A DNA stretch of 40,991 bases. Origin: Phycisphaerales bacterium (GTDB taxonomy: Bacteria; Planctomycetota; Phycisphaerae; Tepidisphaerales; Tepidisphaeraceae). The stretch spans positions 1 to 40,991 of the forward strand of contig JANYKD010000361.1 in NCBI GenBank assembly GCA_025361735.1, written 5' to 3'. Below are positions 1-8,426 of the stretch, piece after piece. Position 1 is the stretch's first letter, and each line of letters begins with the position of its first letter. The position numbers were made by a program, and so were the translations under genes. The notes below the pieces were generated by a model. That model did no database searches. It was not told the DNA's origin and worked only from the letters and a program-made list of their open reading frames with translations.

Positions 1-713
1 CCGGCGGCAGCCAGCGCGTCATGGAGGACTACATCCAGACCGTTCGCCAGGTTTGGAGCGGCCAGCTCGGCACGCCCAAGGAGTGCAACGTCGATTGCGG
101 CGGTCCTTCGGTGGCATGCTATCTCCCCGGCGAGCCCATTCCGCCGGGCGTCGACTGGGACATGTGGCTCGGCCCCGCTCCGTACGCCCCGTATCATCCC
201 TATCGCATGAGCGGCTCCTTCAACATTAACGGCACCAGTTGGCGTTCCTTCCGCGACTATTCCGGCGGCGGCATGACCGACTGGGGTGCCCACAAGTTTG
301 GCGAGATCATGTTCGCCATCAACCGCATGGAAGACGGCCCGGTGGAAGTGATCCCGCCCGATGCGGACCACAAGAAGCTGACTTACCGCTTCGCCGACGG
401 CCTGATCATCACTCACGGCGGCGGCGGCGACAAAGTCATCTGCGACGGCAAGCCCGTCGAGCCGCGCGTCGTCCCCCGCTACAAGGGCACCGGCGGCATC
501 TACGGCGATTTCATCCACTGCGTCCGCACCCGCGAGAAGCCCTTCCGCGATATCGAGCGAGGCCACCGCACGGCGACCATGTGCCACCTGGGCAACATCG
601 CCTACCAACTCAAGCGCCCGCTGAAGTGGGATCCGGTCAAGGAAGAATTTGTCGGCGACGAATACGCCAATCGCTTCCTCGACCGCGCGCGACGTGAGCC
701 GTGGACGATCTGA
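1..713 (+). CDS. Gfo/Idh/MocA family oxidoreductase, C-terminal part (5' end outside window)
   Basis: The reading frame is open from base 3 to the TGA at 711-713, giving 236 residues; the N-terminal Rossmann NAD(P)-binding half lies upstream of the window. The visible part matches the C-terminal half of planctomycete Gfo/Idh/MocA dehydrogenases: PGVDWDMWLGPAP, then FRDYSGGGMTDWGAHKFGEI, and a late YGDFIHCVRTREKPFRDIERGHRTA segment. Family members oxidise or reduce sugars, sugar acids or inositols with NAD(P); the substrate cannot be told from this half. The methionine at base 21 is internal, because homology clearly continues upstream of it. The nitroreductase start follows the stop by 2 bases, so the two are probably co-transcribed. 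Confidence 0.88.
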   Translation, partial: GGSQRVMEDYIQTVRQVWSGQLGTPKECNVDCGGPSVACYLPGEPIPPGVDWDMWLGPAPYAPYHPYRMSGSFNINGTSWRSFRDYSGGGMTDWGAHKFGEIMFAINRMEDGPVEVIPPDADHKKLTYRFADGLIITHGGGGDKVICDGKPVEPRVVPRYKGTGGIYGDFIHCVRTREKPFRDIERGHRTATMCHLGNIAYQLKRPLKWDPVKEEFVGDEYANRFLDRARREPWTI

Positions 714-715
714 CG

Positions 716-1213
716 ATGGACACACTCACCGCCATCCGTACTCGCTACAGCGCCCGCCAGTTCCTTCCCGGCAAGCCCGTGCCAAGGGAACTCATCGAGC
801 AGATCATCGATGCCGGCCAGCGCGCTCCGACGGCCCGCAATGTGCAGCCGTGGGAGTTCGTCGTCGTCACGGACCCCGCCATGCGACGGAGCATCGCTGA
901 ACTGGCCGAATATGGCCGATTCATCGCACAGGCGCCGGTGTGCGTGGTCGTTCTCTGCAAGGACACCAAGTATTACCTTGAAGACGGCTGTGCCGCCGTC
1001 GAGAACATTCTTCTGGCGGCCACGGCGCTGGGCGTGCAATCCTGCTGGGTGGCGGGCGATAAGAAGGCGTATGCACCCGAGATTGTGCAGATGGTGGGTG
1101 CGCCGGATACCCACAAGCTCATCGCCTTGGTCCCGCTCGGATATGCCGCGGCACCGGGCCGCCAACCGGCGCGGAGAGAGCTCTCGCAGGTGTTGCACTG
1201 GGAGCGGTTCTGA
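716..1213 (+). CDS. Nitroreductase family protein (FMN-dependent)
   Basis: A 165-residue protein with the nitroreductase pattern: RTRYSARQF near the N-terminus (phosphate and FMN contacts), APTARNVQPW at 38-47, DGCAAVENILLAATALG around 90-106, and LIALVPLGY near 135-143. Family members are cytoplasmic FMN flavoproteins using NAD(P)H on nitroaromatics, quinones or flavins; the physiological substrate here is unknown. It is short for the family (often 170-220 residues), which fits the compact single-domain type. The ATG at 716 starts at the canonical N-terminus; an in-frame GTG at 701 would add five residues overlapping the upstream gene. No clear Shine-Dalgarno is visible, so translation may be coupled to the upstream oxidoreductase, which ends 2 bases earlier. 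Confidence 0.88.
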   Translation: MDTLTAIRTRYSARQFLPGKPVPRELIEQIIDAGQRAPTARNVQPWEFVVVTDPAMRRSIAELAEYGRFIAQAPVCVVVLCKDTKYYLEDGCAAVENILLAATALGVQSCWVAGDKKAYAPEIVQMVGAPDTHKLIALVPLGYAAAPGRQPARRELSQVLHWERF

Positions 1214-1224
1214 ACGGGTGAGAT

Positions 1225-1893
1225 ATGCAGGCAGACTATCCGGAGTCGGAGTTCCCCTGGACGTTCTATTTTAACGGAGAGTCCCTGCCGAAATGGGCCA
1301 ACTGTTGGAACGCATGCGACATGTTCGACCTCGCGCGTAAGGAGATCGATGATTGGGATCAGGCGATCACATCTCGTGATTTATATCTGCTGTGTTGTCG
1401 CATCGATCACGTCGGCACGGTTGAAAGTGAGGACTCCGCTCGCCTTCAGTTACTCGCGATGACACTCATCAAAGTCATGATGACCTCTGAGGCCGCGATC
1501 CAAGCTGATATTTCCAAGTGGACCCGCGAATCGTTGCGAGATCGTGGTGCGATTGCCGACGCCAGGGAGATCTACGACGGCATTCTCGAAGGCCTGTTTA
1601 AAATGGTCCAACTGAGCGAGCGCGACAGCGCGTCGTTCTGGACAACCGGGTACGAAGCCGATCGGGATCATCTGCTCACGTTCATGAGCCGCACTCGGCT
1701 TCCGCAAGATCATCCAGAGCACTGGGACCCGCCGCACATCAGAAGGGCCAGGTCCGATGCATATTCCCAGTATGAGCGACTGCGAAAAGAGATCATCAGT
1801 GTCCTCCATCCCGCCGGAGCGGCCAAGGACGTGCGCAGGGCAGTGTATGAACTGCCCCGCCTCCGAGAGGCCCACCATGAGCGGGGGACATAG
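1225..1893 (+). CDS. Hypothetical protein, 222 residues
   Basis: I do not recognise this protein. It is soluble and helical in appearance, with no signal peptide, membrane segment or known motif. It is rich in Trp, Asp and Arg and has long amphipathic stretches (about 30-110 and 130-215). It starts 11 bases after the nitroreductase stop, with GGGTGAG just upstream of the ATG, so it may be the last gene of the same unit. Its base composition is visibly less GC-rich than the flanking genes, which may mean recent acquisition or weak codon selection. It is convergent with the esterase gene, with a small hairpin in the gap. Confidence 0.65.
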   Translation: MQADYPESEFPWTFYFNGESLPKWANCWNACDMFDLARKEIDDWDQAITSRDLYLLCCRIDHVGTVESEDSARLQLLAMTLIKVMMTSEAAIQADISKWTRESLRDRGAIADAREIYDGILEGLFKMVQLSERDSASFWTTGYEADRDHLLTFMSRTRLPQDHPEHWDPPHIRRARSDAYSQYERLRKEIISVLHPAGAAKDVRRAVYELPRLREAHHERGT

Positions 1894-1941
1894 CAGGAGG
1901 GAAGGTGAAAGGGTGTCGCGGTGGCCCCGCAGCGTGTCCGC

Positions 1942-1957
1942 GTCCGCTGAAGCGGAC
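1942..1957. terminator. Hairpin between convergent genes, possible bidirectional terminator
   Basis: GTCCGC (1942-1947) and GCGGAC (1952-1957) form a 6-bp stem with a TGAA loop, in the 72-base gap between the stops of two convergent genes. There is no T-run on either strand, so it may equally be a REP-like palindrome with no termination role. Confidence 0.35.
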
Positions 1958-1965
1958 CCTACAGG

Positions 1966-3282
1966 CTACGGTCGCTCGGTGCGCCAGAGGCGGTCGGCGA
2001 AATTCAGGTATTGTTGCCAGTCGTAGAGCGTCAGACCGTGGCCGCCGCGGCGGATGTGGTAGGCCATGCGGTCGCGAATGGTCGGGGTTTCCAGCGGGGG
2101 CATCTCGTCGAGTTTCAGGCCGGTGTAGCCGTACAGCGCGTAGACCGGCGAGGCGTTGGCCAGCGAGAGGAACTCGCCACGCTGGTCAGCCCAGAAATCA
2201 GCGTCGGCGCTGGCGACGTACACAGCCTGCGGGGCGATCAATGCCATGAGTTGATGCTGGTCGACCGGGCGGTCGTTCTCGTGGCCGCCGTATTGTTTGA
2301 AGTTGCCGCAGAACCAGTGCGGGAATGAGCGGTTGATGATCTCGATGGTCTCCCCGAAGTGGCGCCGGCTCAGGGAGGCCCCGCCGCAGCCGGAGTCGTT
2401 GGAGATCACCAGCGAGAAGCGTGAGTCTTCCGCGCCGGCCCACAGCGCCGTCTTGCCGCCGCGCGAGTGGCCGATGATCGCAACCTTGCTGGCGTCGATG
2501 TTTGCATCCGTTGCCAGGTAATCCATGATCCGGCTGGCGCCCCAGGCCCAGGCCGCGATCGTGCCCCAGGCATCTTCGCCAGCCTTGCCGGCGCTGGTGA
2601 GCGCGCCGCGCACGCCCTTGGCCCGGGATGCTTCATCCGGCTTGTCGGGGTCGACGTCGTTGGTCTGGAACACCGCGGCCGCGTAGCCGCGGGCGATGAT
2701 CTCCTCGGCCGACCAGAACGGATCTTTTGTCTGCCGCGTCGGGTCGGCGCTCTTCACCTCGCGGTTGTTGATCAGCACAAACGCCGGCACGCGCCCGGTT
2801 GCCCCGTTGGGAATCAGCAGCGACGCCTCGAAGGCGAACGAGCGGCCGCCATCGGTGCAGGTGATCTTCACGCGCTTGAGCGTGGCCTTGCCCTCCATCG
2901 CCTTTTCATCCTTGGCCAGCACGTCAAACCGCATCTCCCCGGTCCGCTCCGGCCGGCGCCCGTAGACCGTGCGGCGGAAGAGTTCCAGAGTTTCATCCCG
3001 CCGTTTCTGTTCCCACTGCTGGCGCGTCGTCACGCGCGATCCATCCTCGCACACGAGCGGGTCGGGCAACCGGTAGGCCGGCACGGCGGCTTCGTTGTAT
3101 TCCCCACGCGCATTCTTCTTGTGGAGTTCTTCGAGCAGTTTCGGATCCGCCTGCCACCCCGGCGGCCGCACCGCGGGTTCGCCGGCCGCACACACCATGC
3201 CACAGGCAAGAAATAATGTCGCCATCGCGCCTGACAATGTCAGTTTGGCCCATTCACGCCGGCTGGCGGGCTGTCGAGTCAT
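1966..3282 (-). CDS. Secreted glucuronoyl esterase (CE15-type alpha/beta hydrolase)
   Basis: A 438-residue exported alpha/beta hydrolase. The signal peptide covers about residues 1-33 (Arg/Lys n-region, hydrophobic LTLSGAMATLFLACGMVC, then AAG). The nucleophile elbow GHSRGGK at 271-277 (Ser273) is the CE15 form; NDSGCGGASLSRR follows at 295-307, ADADFWADQRGE at 359-370, and the catalytic His is likely His415 in RRGGHGLT. CE15 enzymes cleave the ester between glucuronoyl groups of xylan and lignin alcohols, freeing hemicellulose from lignin. The ATG overlaps the stop of the upstream sensor/receiver gene by four bases (ATGA), with GGAG about 9 bases before it, so translation is coupled. Other acyl esterases share the fold, but the motif set favours CE15. 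Confidence 0.85.
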   Translation of the reverse strand: MTRQPASRREWAKLTLSGAMATLFLACGMVCAAGEPAVRPPGWQADPKLLEELHKKNARGEYNEAAVPAYRLPDPLVCEDGSRVTTRQQWEQKRRDETLELFRRTVYGRRPERTGEMRFDVLAKDEKAMEGKATLKRVKITCTDGGRSFAFEASLLIPNGATGRVPAFVLINNREVKSADPTRQTKDPFWSAEEIIARGYAAAVFQTNDVDPDKPDEASRAKGVRGALTSAGKAGEDAWGTIAAWAWGASRIMDYLATDANIDASKVAIIGHSRGGKTALWAGAEDSRFSLVISNDSGCGGASLSRRHFGETIEIINRSFPHWFCGNFKQYGGHENDRPVDQHQLMALIAPQAVYVASADADFWADQRGEFLSLANASPVYALYGYTGLKLDEMPPLETPTIRDRMAYHIRRGGHGLTLYDWQQYLNFADRLWRTERP

Positions 3283-4184
3283 CGGGAGGTCTCCGTCCCC
3301 AATATTTTCTCCAGCACAGCGCCGATCTCGTGCATTGTATAGGGCTTCTGGATGATGGCCGCGGCACCCGCGGCTTCCAGTTCAGCGCGGGATGTTTCGG
3401 GGATATAGCCCGCGGCGATCGCCACCTTCACCTGGGGGTCGATCCGCTTGAGTTCGCGCAGAACCTCCAGCCCATCCATGTCGGGCATCGCCATGTCCAG
3501 CACCACCGCACGAATGTGGCCGCGTTCCTTTGCATAAAGGTCGATGCCTTTGCGCCCGCACGATGCGAGGATCACCTCGTAGCCGAGTTGCACGAGCACC
3601 ATGCTGGCCAGGGCGCGAATCGTCGCCTCGTCGTCCACCAGCAGAATCAGTTTGTGGGCACGCGAGGGTTCGCCGTCCGTCTCGGCAGTCCGGGTTGCAC
3701 TTGTCCCGATCGCGCGGTTGGCCGCCTGCAGATCGAAGGGAACGGCGGAGCCGGCGTCACTCTTCACGGCCGCCATCAAATTGGAACTGATCTGCCCGGC
3801 CCGGCGCGTGGCGTCGATGATGGTGTTGACCATCTCCCGCTCGACGCCGGTCTTGCCGACTCGCGCGTCCAGCATCTCGGCCGCCCCCATGATGCCGGCC
3901 AGGAGGTTGTTGAAGTCGTGTGCGACATTTCCGGCCAACCGGCCAACGGCTTCGGTTTTCTGGCACTGATGAAGCTGATCACCCAGTCGCCGGCTGGCGA
4001 GCAGGGACATCAAGCCCGCCAGCAGCAGCGGCGCCGCACCCAGCAGCACCATCACCGGCAGCGTGATGGTTGTCTTCCAATTGAAGCAGTAGATTCCCAA
4101 CAGGCCGACGATCGCCCCGCCCGTGCCCACGATGAGGCACAGCAGGGCTCGCCGGTCAACGAAACGCCAACCATTCTCAGGCAT
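3279..4184 (-). CDS. Membrane histidine-kinase-like DHp protein fused to a receiver domain, without ATPase domain
   Basis: A 301-residue protein with two membrane helices (about 12-32 and 40-62), a histidine-kinase dimerisation/phosphoacceptor segment with H-box GRLAGNVAHDFNNLLAG (His89), and a receiver domain (about 178-296) with the acidic pair Asp184-Asp185, phosphoacceptor Asp230 in VVLDMAMPDMDG and Lys280 in QKP. The region between H-box and receiver (about 105-178) is too short for a HATPase_c domain and lacks N, G1 and G2 boxes. The receiver switch Thr/Ser appears replaced by Ala257 (AIAAGY). It may therefore relay phosphate instead of autophosphorylating, or be a decayed hybrid kinase. 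ATG 4184 is chosen over the TTG at 4202 because GGTGGAG lies 6 bases upstream. Its stop overlaps the esterase start, so it may act on that gene's regulation or simply be co-expressed. Confidence 0.8.
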   Translation of the reverse strand: MPENGWRFVDRRALLCLIVGTGGAIVGLLGIYCFNWKTTITLPVMVLLGAAPLLLAGLMSLLASRRLGDQLHQCQKTEAVGRLAGNVAHDFNNLLAGIMGAAEMLDARVGKTGVEREMVNTIIDATRRAGQISSNLMAAVKSDAGSAVPFDLQAANRAIGTSATRTAETDGEPSRAHKLILLVDDEATIRALASMVLVQLGYEVILASCGRKGIDLYAKERGHIRAVVLDMAMPDMDGLEVLRELKRIDPQVKVAIAAGYIPETSRAELEAAGAAAIIQKPYTMHEIGAVLEKILGTETSR

Positions 4185-4432
4185 CGGTTGCTCCACCGCC
4201 AATCAATCTGCGGGAACATCGACCACACGAATAACTATAGCGTCTCCATTGGACTATGAGAACACTGAAAAACCAACTGAATCAGGGTGCTCGCGGCCTG
4301 CGACCCGATGCGTGAGTCTCCTCAGGCTTCCTGCCGCCGGTGCATCCGGGGCCGCGTTATCGCGATCGCCGTCTTATATCCATGACCTTGGATCGGGTGT
4401 ATATAAGAGCACGCCATTCTGGGAGGCCGACC

Positions 4433-7400
4433 ATGCTTCGTCACGTTTTCGTGGTTCTAGCCGTTGTCGCTGCCAGTTTGTCGTCCACCGCCGCCGAGTC
4501 TGTTTCTCTCGCCGGGAAGTGGCGATTCGCCCTCGATCGCCAGGATGCCGGCATCACGGGGAGATGGTTCGCCAAGTCCCTCGAGCAGCAGATCACGCTG
4601 CCCGGGGCACTGCAGAACCAGGGATTTGGCGATGATCCGACAACCGAGACCAAATGGACGGCCAGTCTCGATGAGCGCGAGTGGCGGGCGGACCCGCGGG
4701 CCCAGAAGTATCTCCAGCCCGGCAATCTGAAGATGCCCTGGTGGCTGCAGCCGCAGAAGCACTACGTCGGCGTGGCCTGGTATCAGCGGGACATCGAAAT
4801 CCCCGCCGACTGGGCCGGCAAACGCGTGGTGCTCACGCTCGAGCGCCCGCACTGGGAAACGCGCGTCTGGCTCGATGGCGGGGAATACGACACGAACAAC
4901 AGCCTCTCGACCGCGCATGTGCATGACCTGGGCCTGGGCATCGCGCCGGGAAAGCACACCCTCAGCATCCGCGTCGACAACCGCATGGCCGTCGATGTCG
5001 GCAACTGGGCCCACAGCGTTTCCGATCACACGCAGGGCAACTGGAACGGGATCGTTGGACGGATCGAGCTGTCGGCGACGCCCGCTGTGTGGATCGAGGA
5101 TGTGCAGGTGTTCCCCAACGTGATGAAGAGCCTTGCGAGGGTAAAAGTCACCCTCGGAAATGCCACGCGGAAGCCGGGCAGGGGAGTCATATCCGTTGGT
5201 GACGAAAAGACTGACGTGATGTGGGACGTCGTCGGCGGGGTGACGGAGTTCGAAGTCTTTGTGGCTCCCAAGACCTGGGATGAGTTCTCGCCCGTGCTTC
5301 AGAAACTCACGGTCGTGCTCACAGGCGACGGGGTGCAGGACCAGCGCGAGGTGACCTTTGGCCTGCGCCAGCTTGGCATCGACGGCACGCAGTTCACGGT
5401 GAACCGCCGGAAGATGTTTTTCCGCGGCACGCTCGAATGCTGCATCTTCCCGCTGACGGGATATCCGCCGACGGATGTGGAATCGTGGAAACGGATCATC
5501 CGCATCTGCCAGTCGCACGGGCTTAACCACATTCGTTTTCATTCGTGGTGCCCGCCCGAGGCCGCATTCGCGGCCGCCGACGAACTCGGCTTCTACTACC
5601 AGGTTGAGATCGCCGCCTGGTGTGACGTCGGCAGCGGCAAATCCGTGGACAAATGGCTCTACGAAGAGGCGCACCGCATCCTCAAAGCCTACGGCAACCA
5701 TCCGTCGTTCATGCTCATGCCCTACGGCAACGAGCCGAGCGGCCGGAATCGCGAGGAGTATCTCGCCAAGTGGGTGACCTATTGGCGCGGCCAGGACAAT
5801 CGCCGGCTGTACACCAGCGGCTCCGGCTGGCCGCAGCTTGCGGAGAATCAGTATCACGTCTACCAGCCGCCGCGCGGACCCAAGGGCTGGGGCGGCAGGG
5901 ACTATCGCGCCGACATCGCGAAGTTCAGCGTCCCCGTCATCGTCCACGAAATGGGCCAGTGGTGCGTCTTCCCCAACTTCGACGAAATGGCGAAGTACGC
6001 TGGCCCGCTCAAGCCGAAGAACTTCGAGATCTTCCGCGACTGGCTCACCGAGTCTGGCATGATCGACCAGGCTCACGATTTCCTGATGGCGTCCGGAAAA
6101 CTACAGGCGCTGTGTTACAAGGAGGAGATCGAGGCCGCCCTGCGCACACCCGGCATGGCCGGCATCCAATTGCTCGATCTGCACGACTTCCCCGGCCAGG
6201 GCACGGCGCTGGTCGGCATCCTCGATCCTTTCTGGGACAGCAAACCCTATTTCACCCCACAGCAGTTCAAGCGGTTCTTCAATTCGACGGTGCCCCTGGC
6301 CCGCCTGCCCAAGCGCGCCTGGACCAGCGATGAGAAACTGACGGCCGCCATCGAACTGGCCCACTTCGGCCCGGCGCCGCTAGACAATGCCATCGCCCAG
6401 TGGAAGCTGGTGAACGATGCCGGCGCGGCCGTCGTCTCGGGCGAACTACCCGGCAAGCCCGCCCCGCTGGGCAACGGCACGGTCCTGGGTTCCATTTCGG
6501 TCGATCTATCAAAACTGCCACTGGGCAAGTTCCGGCTGGTTGTCGGCCTGAGGGAGACTCAATTCGAGAATGACTGGAACATCTTCGTCTATCCAGCCCA
6601 GGCACCGGCCGAACCGGCCGATGTGTTGGTCGCGACCAGCCTCGACGACAAGGCCGACGCGAAGCTTGCGGACGGCGGCAAGGTGTTGCTGGCGCTGAAT
6701 CCATTAAAACTGTCACGCGAATTCCCGCGCGGCAGCTTCGAGCCTGTGTTCTGGAACCGGGCCATGTTCAAGACCCAGCCCCGCCACATCCTCGGCCTGC
6801 TTTGCGATCCGAAGCACCCGGCGTTGGCGCAATTCCCCACGGACTTCCACGCCGAATGGCAATGGGAAGACCTGCTCAACCAGTCCCGCTGCGTCCGGCT
6901 CGACTCGCTGCCCAGGGATCTCAAGCCCATCGTCCAGCCCATCGACGATTGGAACACAAGTTGGCGCCTCGGTTTGGTCTTCGAGTGCCGCGTCGGCAAA
7001 GGCAAGGTGATCGTCTGCTCCGCCGACATCAACAGCCGCCTGGCCGAGCGCCCGGCCGCCCGGCAACTTCGGTCCAGCCTGCTCGCGTACATGGCCAGTC
7101 CGCAATTCGATCCCAAGGTGCCCGTGCCGGCCGACACTCTGAAGGAGCTTCTCTCCACCAAGGCGAAGTCCCGGTTGCTCGACATCGGCGCCAAGATCAT
7201 CGCCGCCGACAGTCAGGAAGCCGGTTTGGAAGCCACCAATGCCCTTGATGGCGAAACGGCTACGATGTGGCATACCGGCTACACGCCCAGGCCGTTGCCC
7301 ATGCCGCACTGGATCGTGATCGACCTGGGCAAACCGATGACCGTCAGGCAGGTCATGGGCCTGCCGCGCCAGGATGGCAATTCCAATGGCAAGATCGCAC

Positions 7401-7606
7401 AGTGTGAGATCTACCTGAGTGACGACAACAAGACCTGGGGCCAGCCCGTCGCCGCGGCCACCTGGAAGAACGCCGACGACTGGCAGACTGTTACCCTGAA
7501 AACCCCGGCCAGGGCGCGCTACCTCAAGCTGCTGGTGAAATCCGAAGTCCGCGGCCAACCGTTCGCCTCGCTTGCGGAGGTCGATGCCATCGTGGATGAG
7601 CGGTAG
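4433..7606 (+). CDS. Secreted GH2-family glycoside hydrolase (beta-galactosidase-like) with C-terminal discoidin-type domain
   Basis: A 1057-residue exported enzyme. The signal peptide spans about 1-21 (LRHVFVVLAVVAASLSSTAAE). The N-terminal GH2 sugar-binding jelly roll runs about 25-215, including WYQRDIEIP and ERPHWETRVWLDGG; an immunoglobulin-like domain follows (about 216-312), then a TIM barrel with acid/base Glu434 in YGNEPSG and nucleophile Glu506 in IVHEMGQW. The last 130 residues resemble an F5/8 type C (discoidin) domain: ALDGETATMWHTGY, then HWIVIDLGKPMTVRQV. GH2 members are retaining beta-galactosidases, glucuronidases or mannosidases; the exact specificity is not visible. GGGAGG sits 6 bases before the ATG, with a TATAAG -10-like hexamer at 4402-4407. 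The 230-base divergent gap to the sensor gene probably holds both promoters. Confidence 0.9.
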   Translation: MLRHVFVVLAVVAASLSSTAAESVSLAGKWRFALDRQDAGITGRWFAKSLEQQITLPGALQNQGFGDDPTTETKWTASLDEREWRADPRAQKYLQPGNLKMPWWLQPQKHYVGVAWYQRDIEIPADWAGKRVVLTLERPHWETRVWLDGGEYDTNNSLSTAHVHDLGLGIAPGKHTLSIRVDNRMAVDVGNWAHSVSDHTQGNWNGIVGRIELSATPAVWIEDVQVFPNVMKSLARVKVTLGNATRKPGRGVISVGDEKTDVMWDVVGGVTEFEVFVAPKTWDEFSPVLQKLTVVLTGDGVQDQREVTFGLRQLGIDGTQFTVNRRKMFFRGTLECCIFPLTGYPPTDVESWKRIIRICQSHGLNHIRFHSWCPPEAAFAAADELGFYYQVEIAAWCDVGSGKSVDKWLYEEAHRILKAYGNHPSFMLMPYGNEPSGRNREEYLAKWVTYWRGQDNRRLYTSGSGWPQLAENQYHVYQPPRGPKGWGGRDYRADIAKFSVPVIVHEMGQWCVFPNFDEMAKYAGPLKPKNFEIFRDWLTESGMIDQAHDFLMASGKLQALCYKEEIEAALRTPGMAGIQLLDLHDFPGQGTALVGILDPFWDSKPYFTPQQFKRFFNSTVPLARLPKRAWTSDEKLTAAIELAHFGPAPLDNAIAQWKLVNDAGAAVVSGELPGKPAPLGNGTVLGSISVDLSKLPLGKFRLVVGLRETQFENDWNIFVYPAQAPAEPADVLVATSLDDKADAKLADGGKVLLALNPLKLSREFPRGSFEPVFWNRAMFKTQPRHILGLLCDPKHPALAQFPTDFHAEWQWEDLLNQSRCVRLDSLPRDLKPIVQPIDDWNTSWRLGLVFECRVGKGKVIVCSADINSRLAERPAARQLRSSLLAYMASPQFDPKVPVPADTLKELLSTKAKSRLLDIGAKIIAADSQEAGLEATNALDGETATMWHTGYTPRPLPMPHWIVIDLGKPMTVRQVMGLPRQDGNSNGKIAQCEIYLSDDNKTWGQPVAAATWKNADDWQTVTLKTPARARYLKLLVKSEVRGQPFASLAEVDAIVDER

Positions 7607-7653
7607 GGCCGCTTCCGGGCAACGTGGCTTCCAGGCAGGGCCGCGACCAGGTA

Positions 7654-7676
7654 GGGCGGCTTCGCCGAAGCCGCCC
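7654..7676. repeat. Perfect GC-rich palindrome after the GH2 gene
   Basis: GGGCGGCTTC (7654-7663) pairs perfectly with GAAGCCGCCC (7667-7676) around a 3-base centre. It lies 48 bases past the GH2 stop and could stop transcription, but no T-run follows. The form is that of a short REP-type palindrome. Confidence 0.6.
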
Positions 7677-7741
7677 CATGTCACAATCCATCAGAAAGGT
7701 CGCAGCGTGCCAGGATTTCTGCCGCGCGGAAGTCGGATGCT

Positions 7742-7817
7742 GGCAAAAACATGGCAGGTAGAAAAATGAAGACCGTCATCCCCATCTGGTTCACCTTCTA
7801 CCTCCCATGTTTCTGCC
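7742..7817. repeat. Long imperfect inverted repeat (22-base arms)
   Basis: Left arm 7742-7763 and right arm 7796-7817 pair at 20 of 22 positions; mismatches are 7746/7813 and 7755/7804. The 32-base spacer starts AAATGAAGACC. The right arm continues into a near-repeat of the word TCTGCC (7813-7828). The element occupies most of the gap between the GH2 stop and the next candidate gene and has the same word-built architecture as the repeats at 31.1, 31.9, 34.7, 36.4 and 37.7 kb. Confidence 0.7.
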
Positions 7818-7913
7818 TTTATCTGCCTTGAGTTGCGGGCATAGCTCTCGCTGTGACATCCCGGACGGAGGTCTTGCCGCGCCGTCCCTGCCGCTGAGCC
7901 GCCCCGATCGCGC

Positions 7914-8162
7914 TCACGCGGTCGTCGCGCCCCATTCTCTGCGCCACTTGACCAGGAACGAATCCGGATCGTCCTCGTACATCTGTTTCAACTGCGCGGC
8001 CAGTGGCCGCAGGTCCGCTATTGCCTTTTCCCGCCGGGCCGCCTCCAGCAATCCCAGTTTCTCCAGGAATCGCAGCCACGCGGGGAGCAATTCGAAAAAC
8101 GCCGCGCCCTGATGGGTCTGCCCGGAGAACCCTCCAAACAGTTTCCCGAGATACTTCTCCAC
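7914..8162 (-). CDS. Possible small hypothetical protein, 82 residues, or a gene remnant
   Basis: An open frame with protein-like composition (FELLPAWLRFLEKLGLLEAARREKAIADL, then a Trp/Arg-rich C-terminus) and no recognisable domain. The only start is GTG at 8162; the frame stays open upstream to a TAG near 8237 without an ATG, and no Shine-Dalgarno is evident. It may be a genuine small protein or the C-terminal remnant of a larger gene that lost its 5' part. It is antisense to its neighbours and flanked by a repeat on its 3' side. Confidence 0.35.
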   Translation of the reverse strand: MEKYLGKLFGGFSGQTHQGAAFFELLPAWLRFLEKLGLLEAARREKAIADLRPLAAQLKQMYEDDPDSFLVKWRREWGATTA

Positions 8163-8426
8163 CGTCTGGCGATCCGGGCCGAGCGGATGGTCTATCCCTG
8201 TCGAACATCCGATAATGGACTGCTCGCCGCACTTCTACACAACCCGAAGGGATGCCGCAATTATCGTACGTCCATGCCGCACTGGAAGAATGCGAATTGC
8301 CCATCTCCCGCTCAACAGCACCCCGGTTTTGTCCGATGTGCCCGTATGTTGGAGGCTCGCGGCCATGGCCGCGCCTGTTTGTTTCGGCTTTTCAATTGTG
8401 TTCACTGTCCTAAGCCAGGAGGCATC

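Noticed and set aside
4457-6076. A 539-codon minus-strand open frame
   Set aside because: Antisense to the GH2 catalytic region; composition is a shadow type (His, Arg, Val, Leu).
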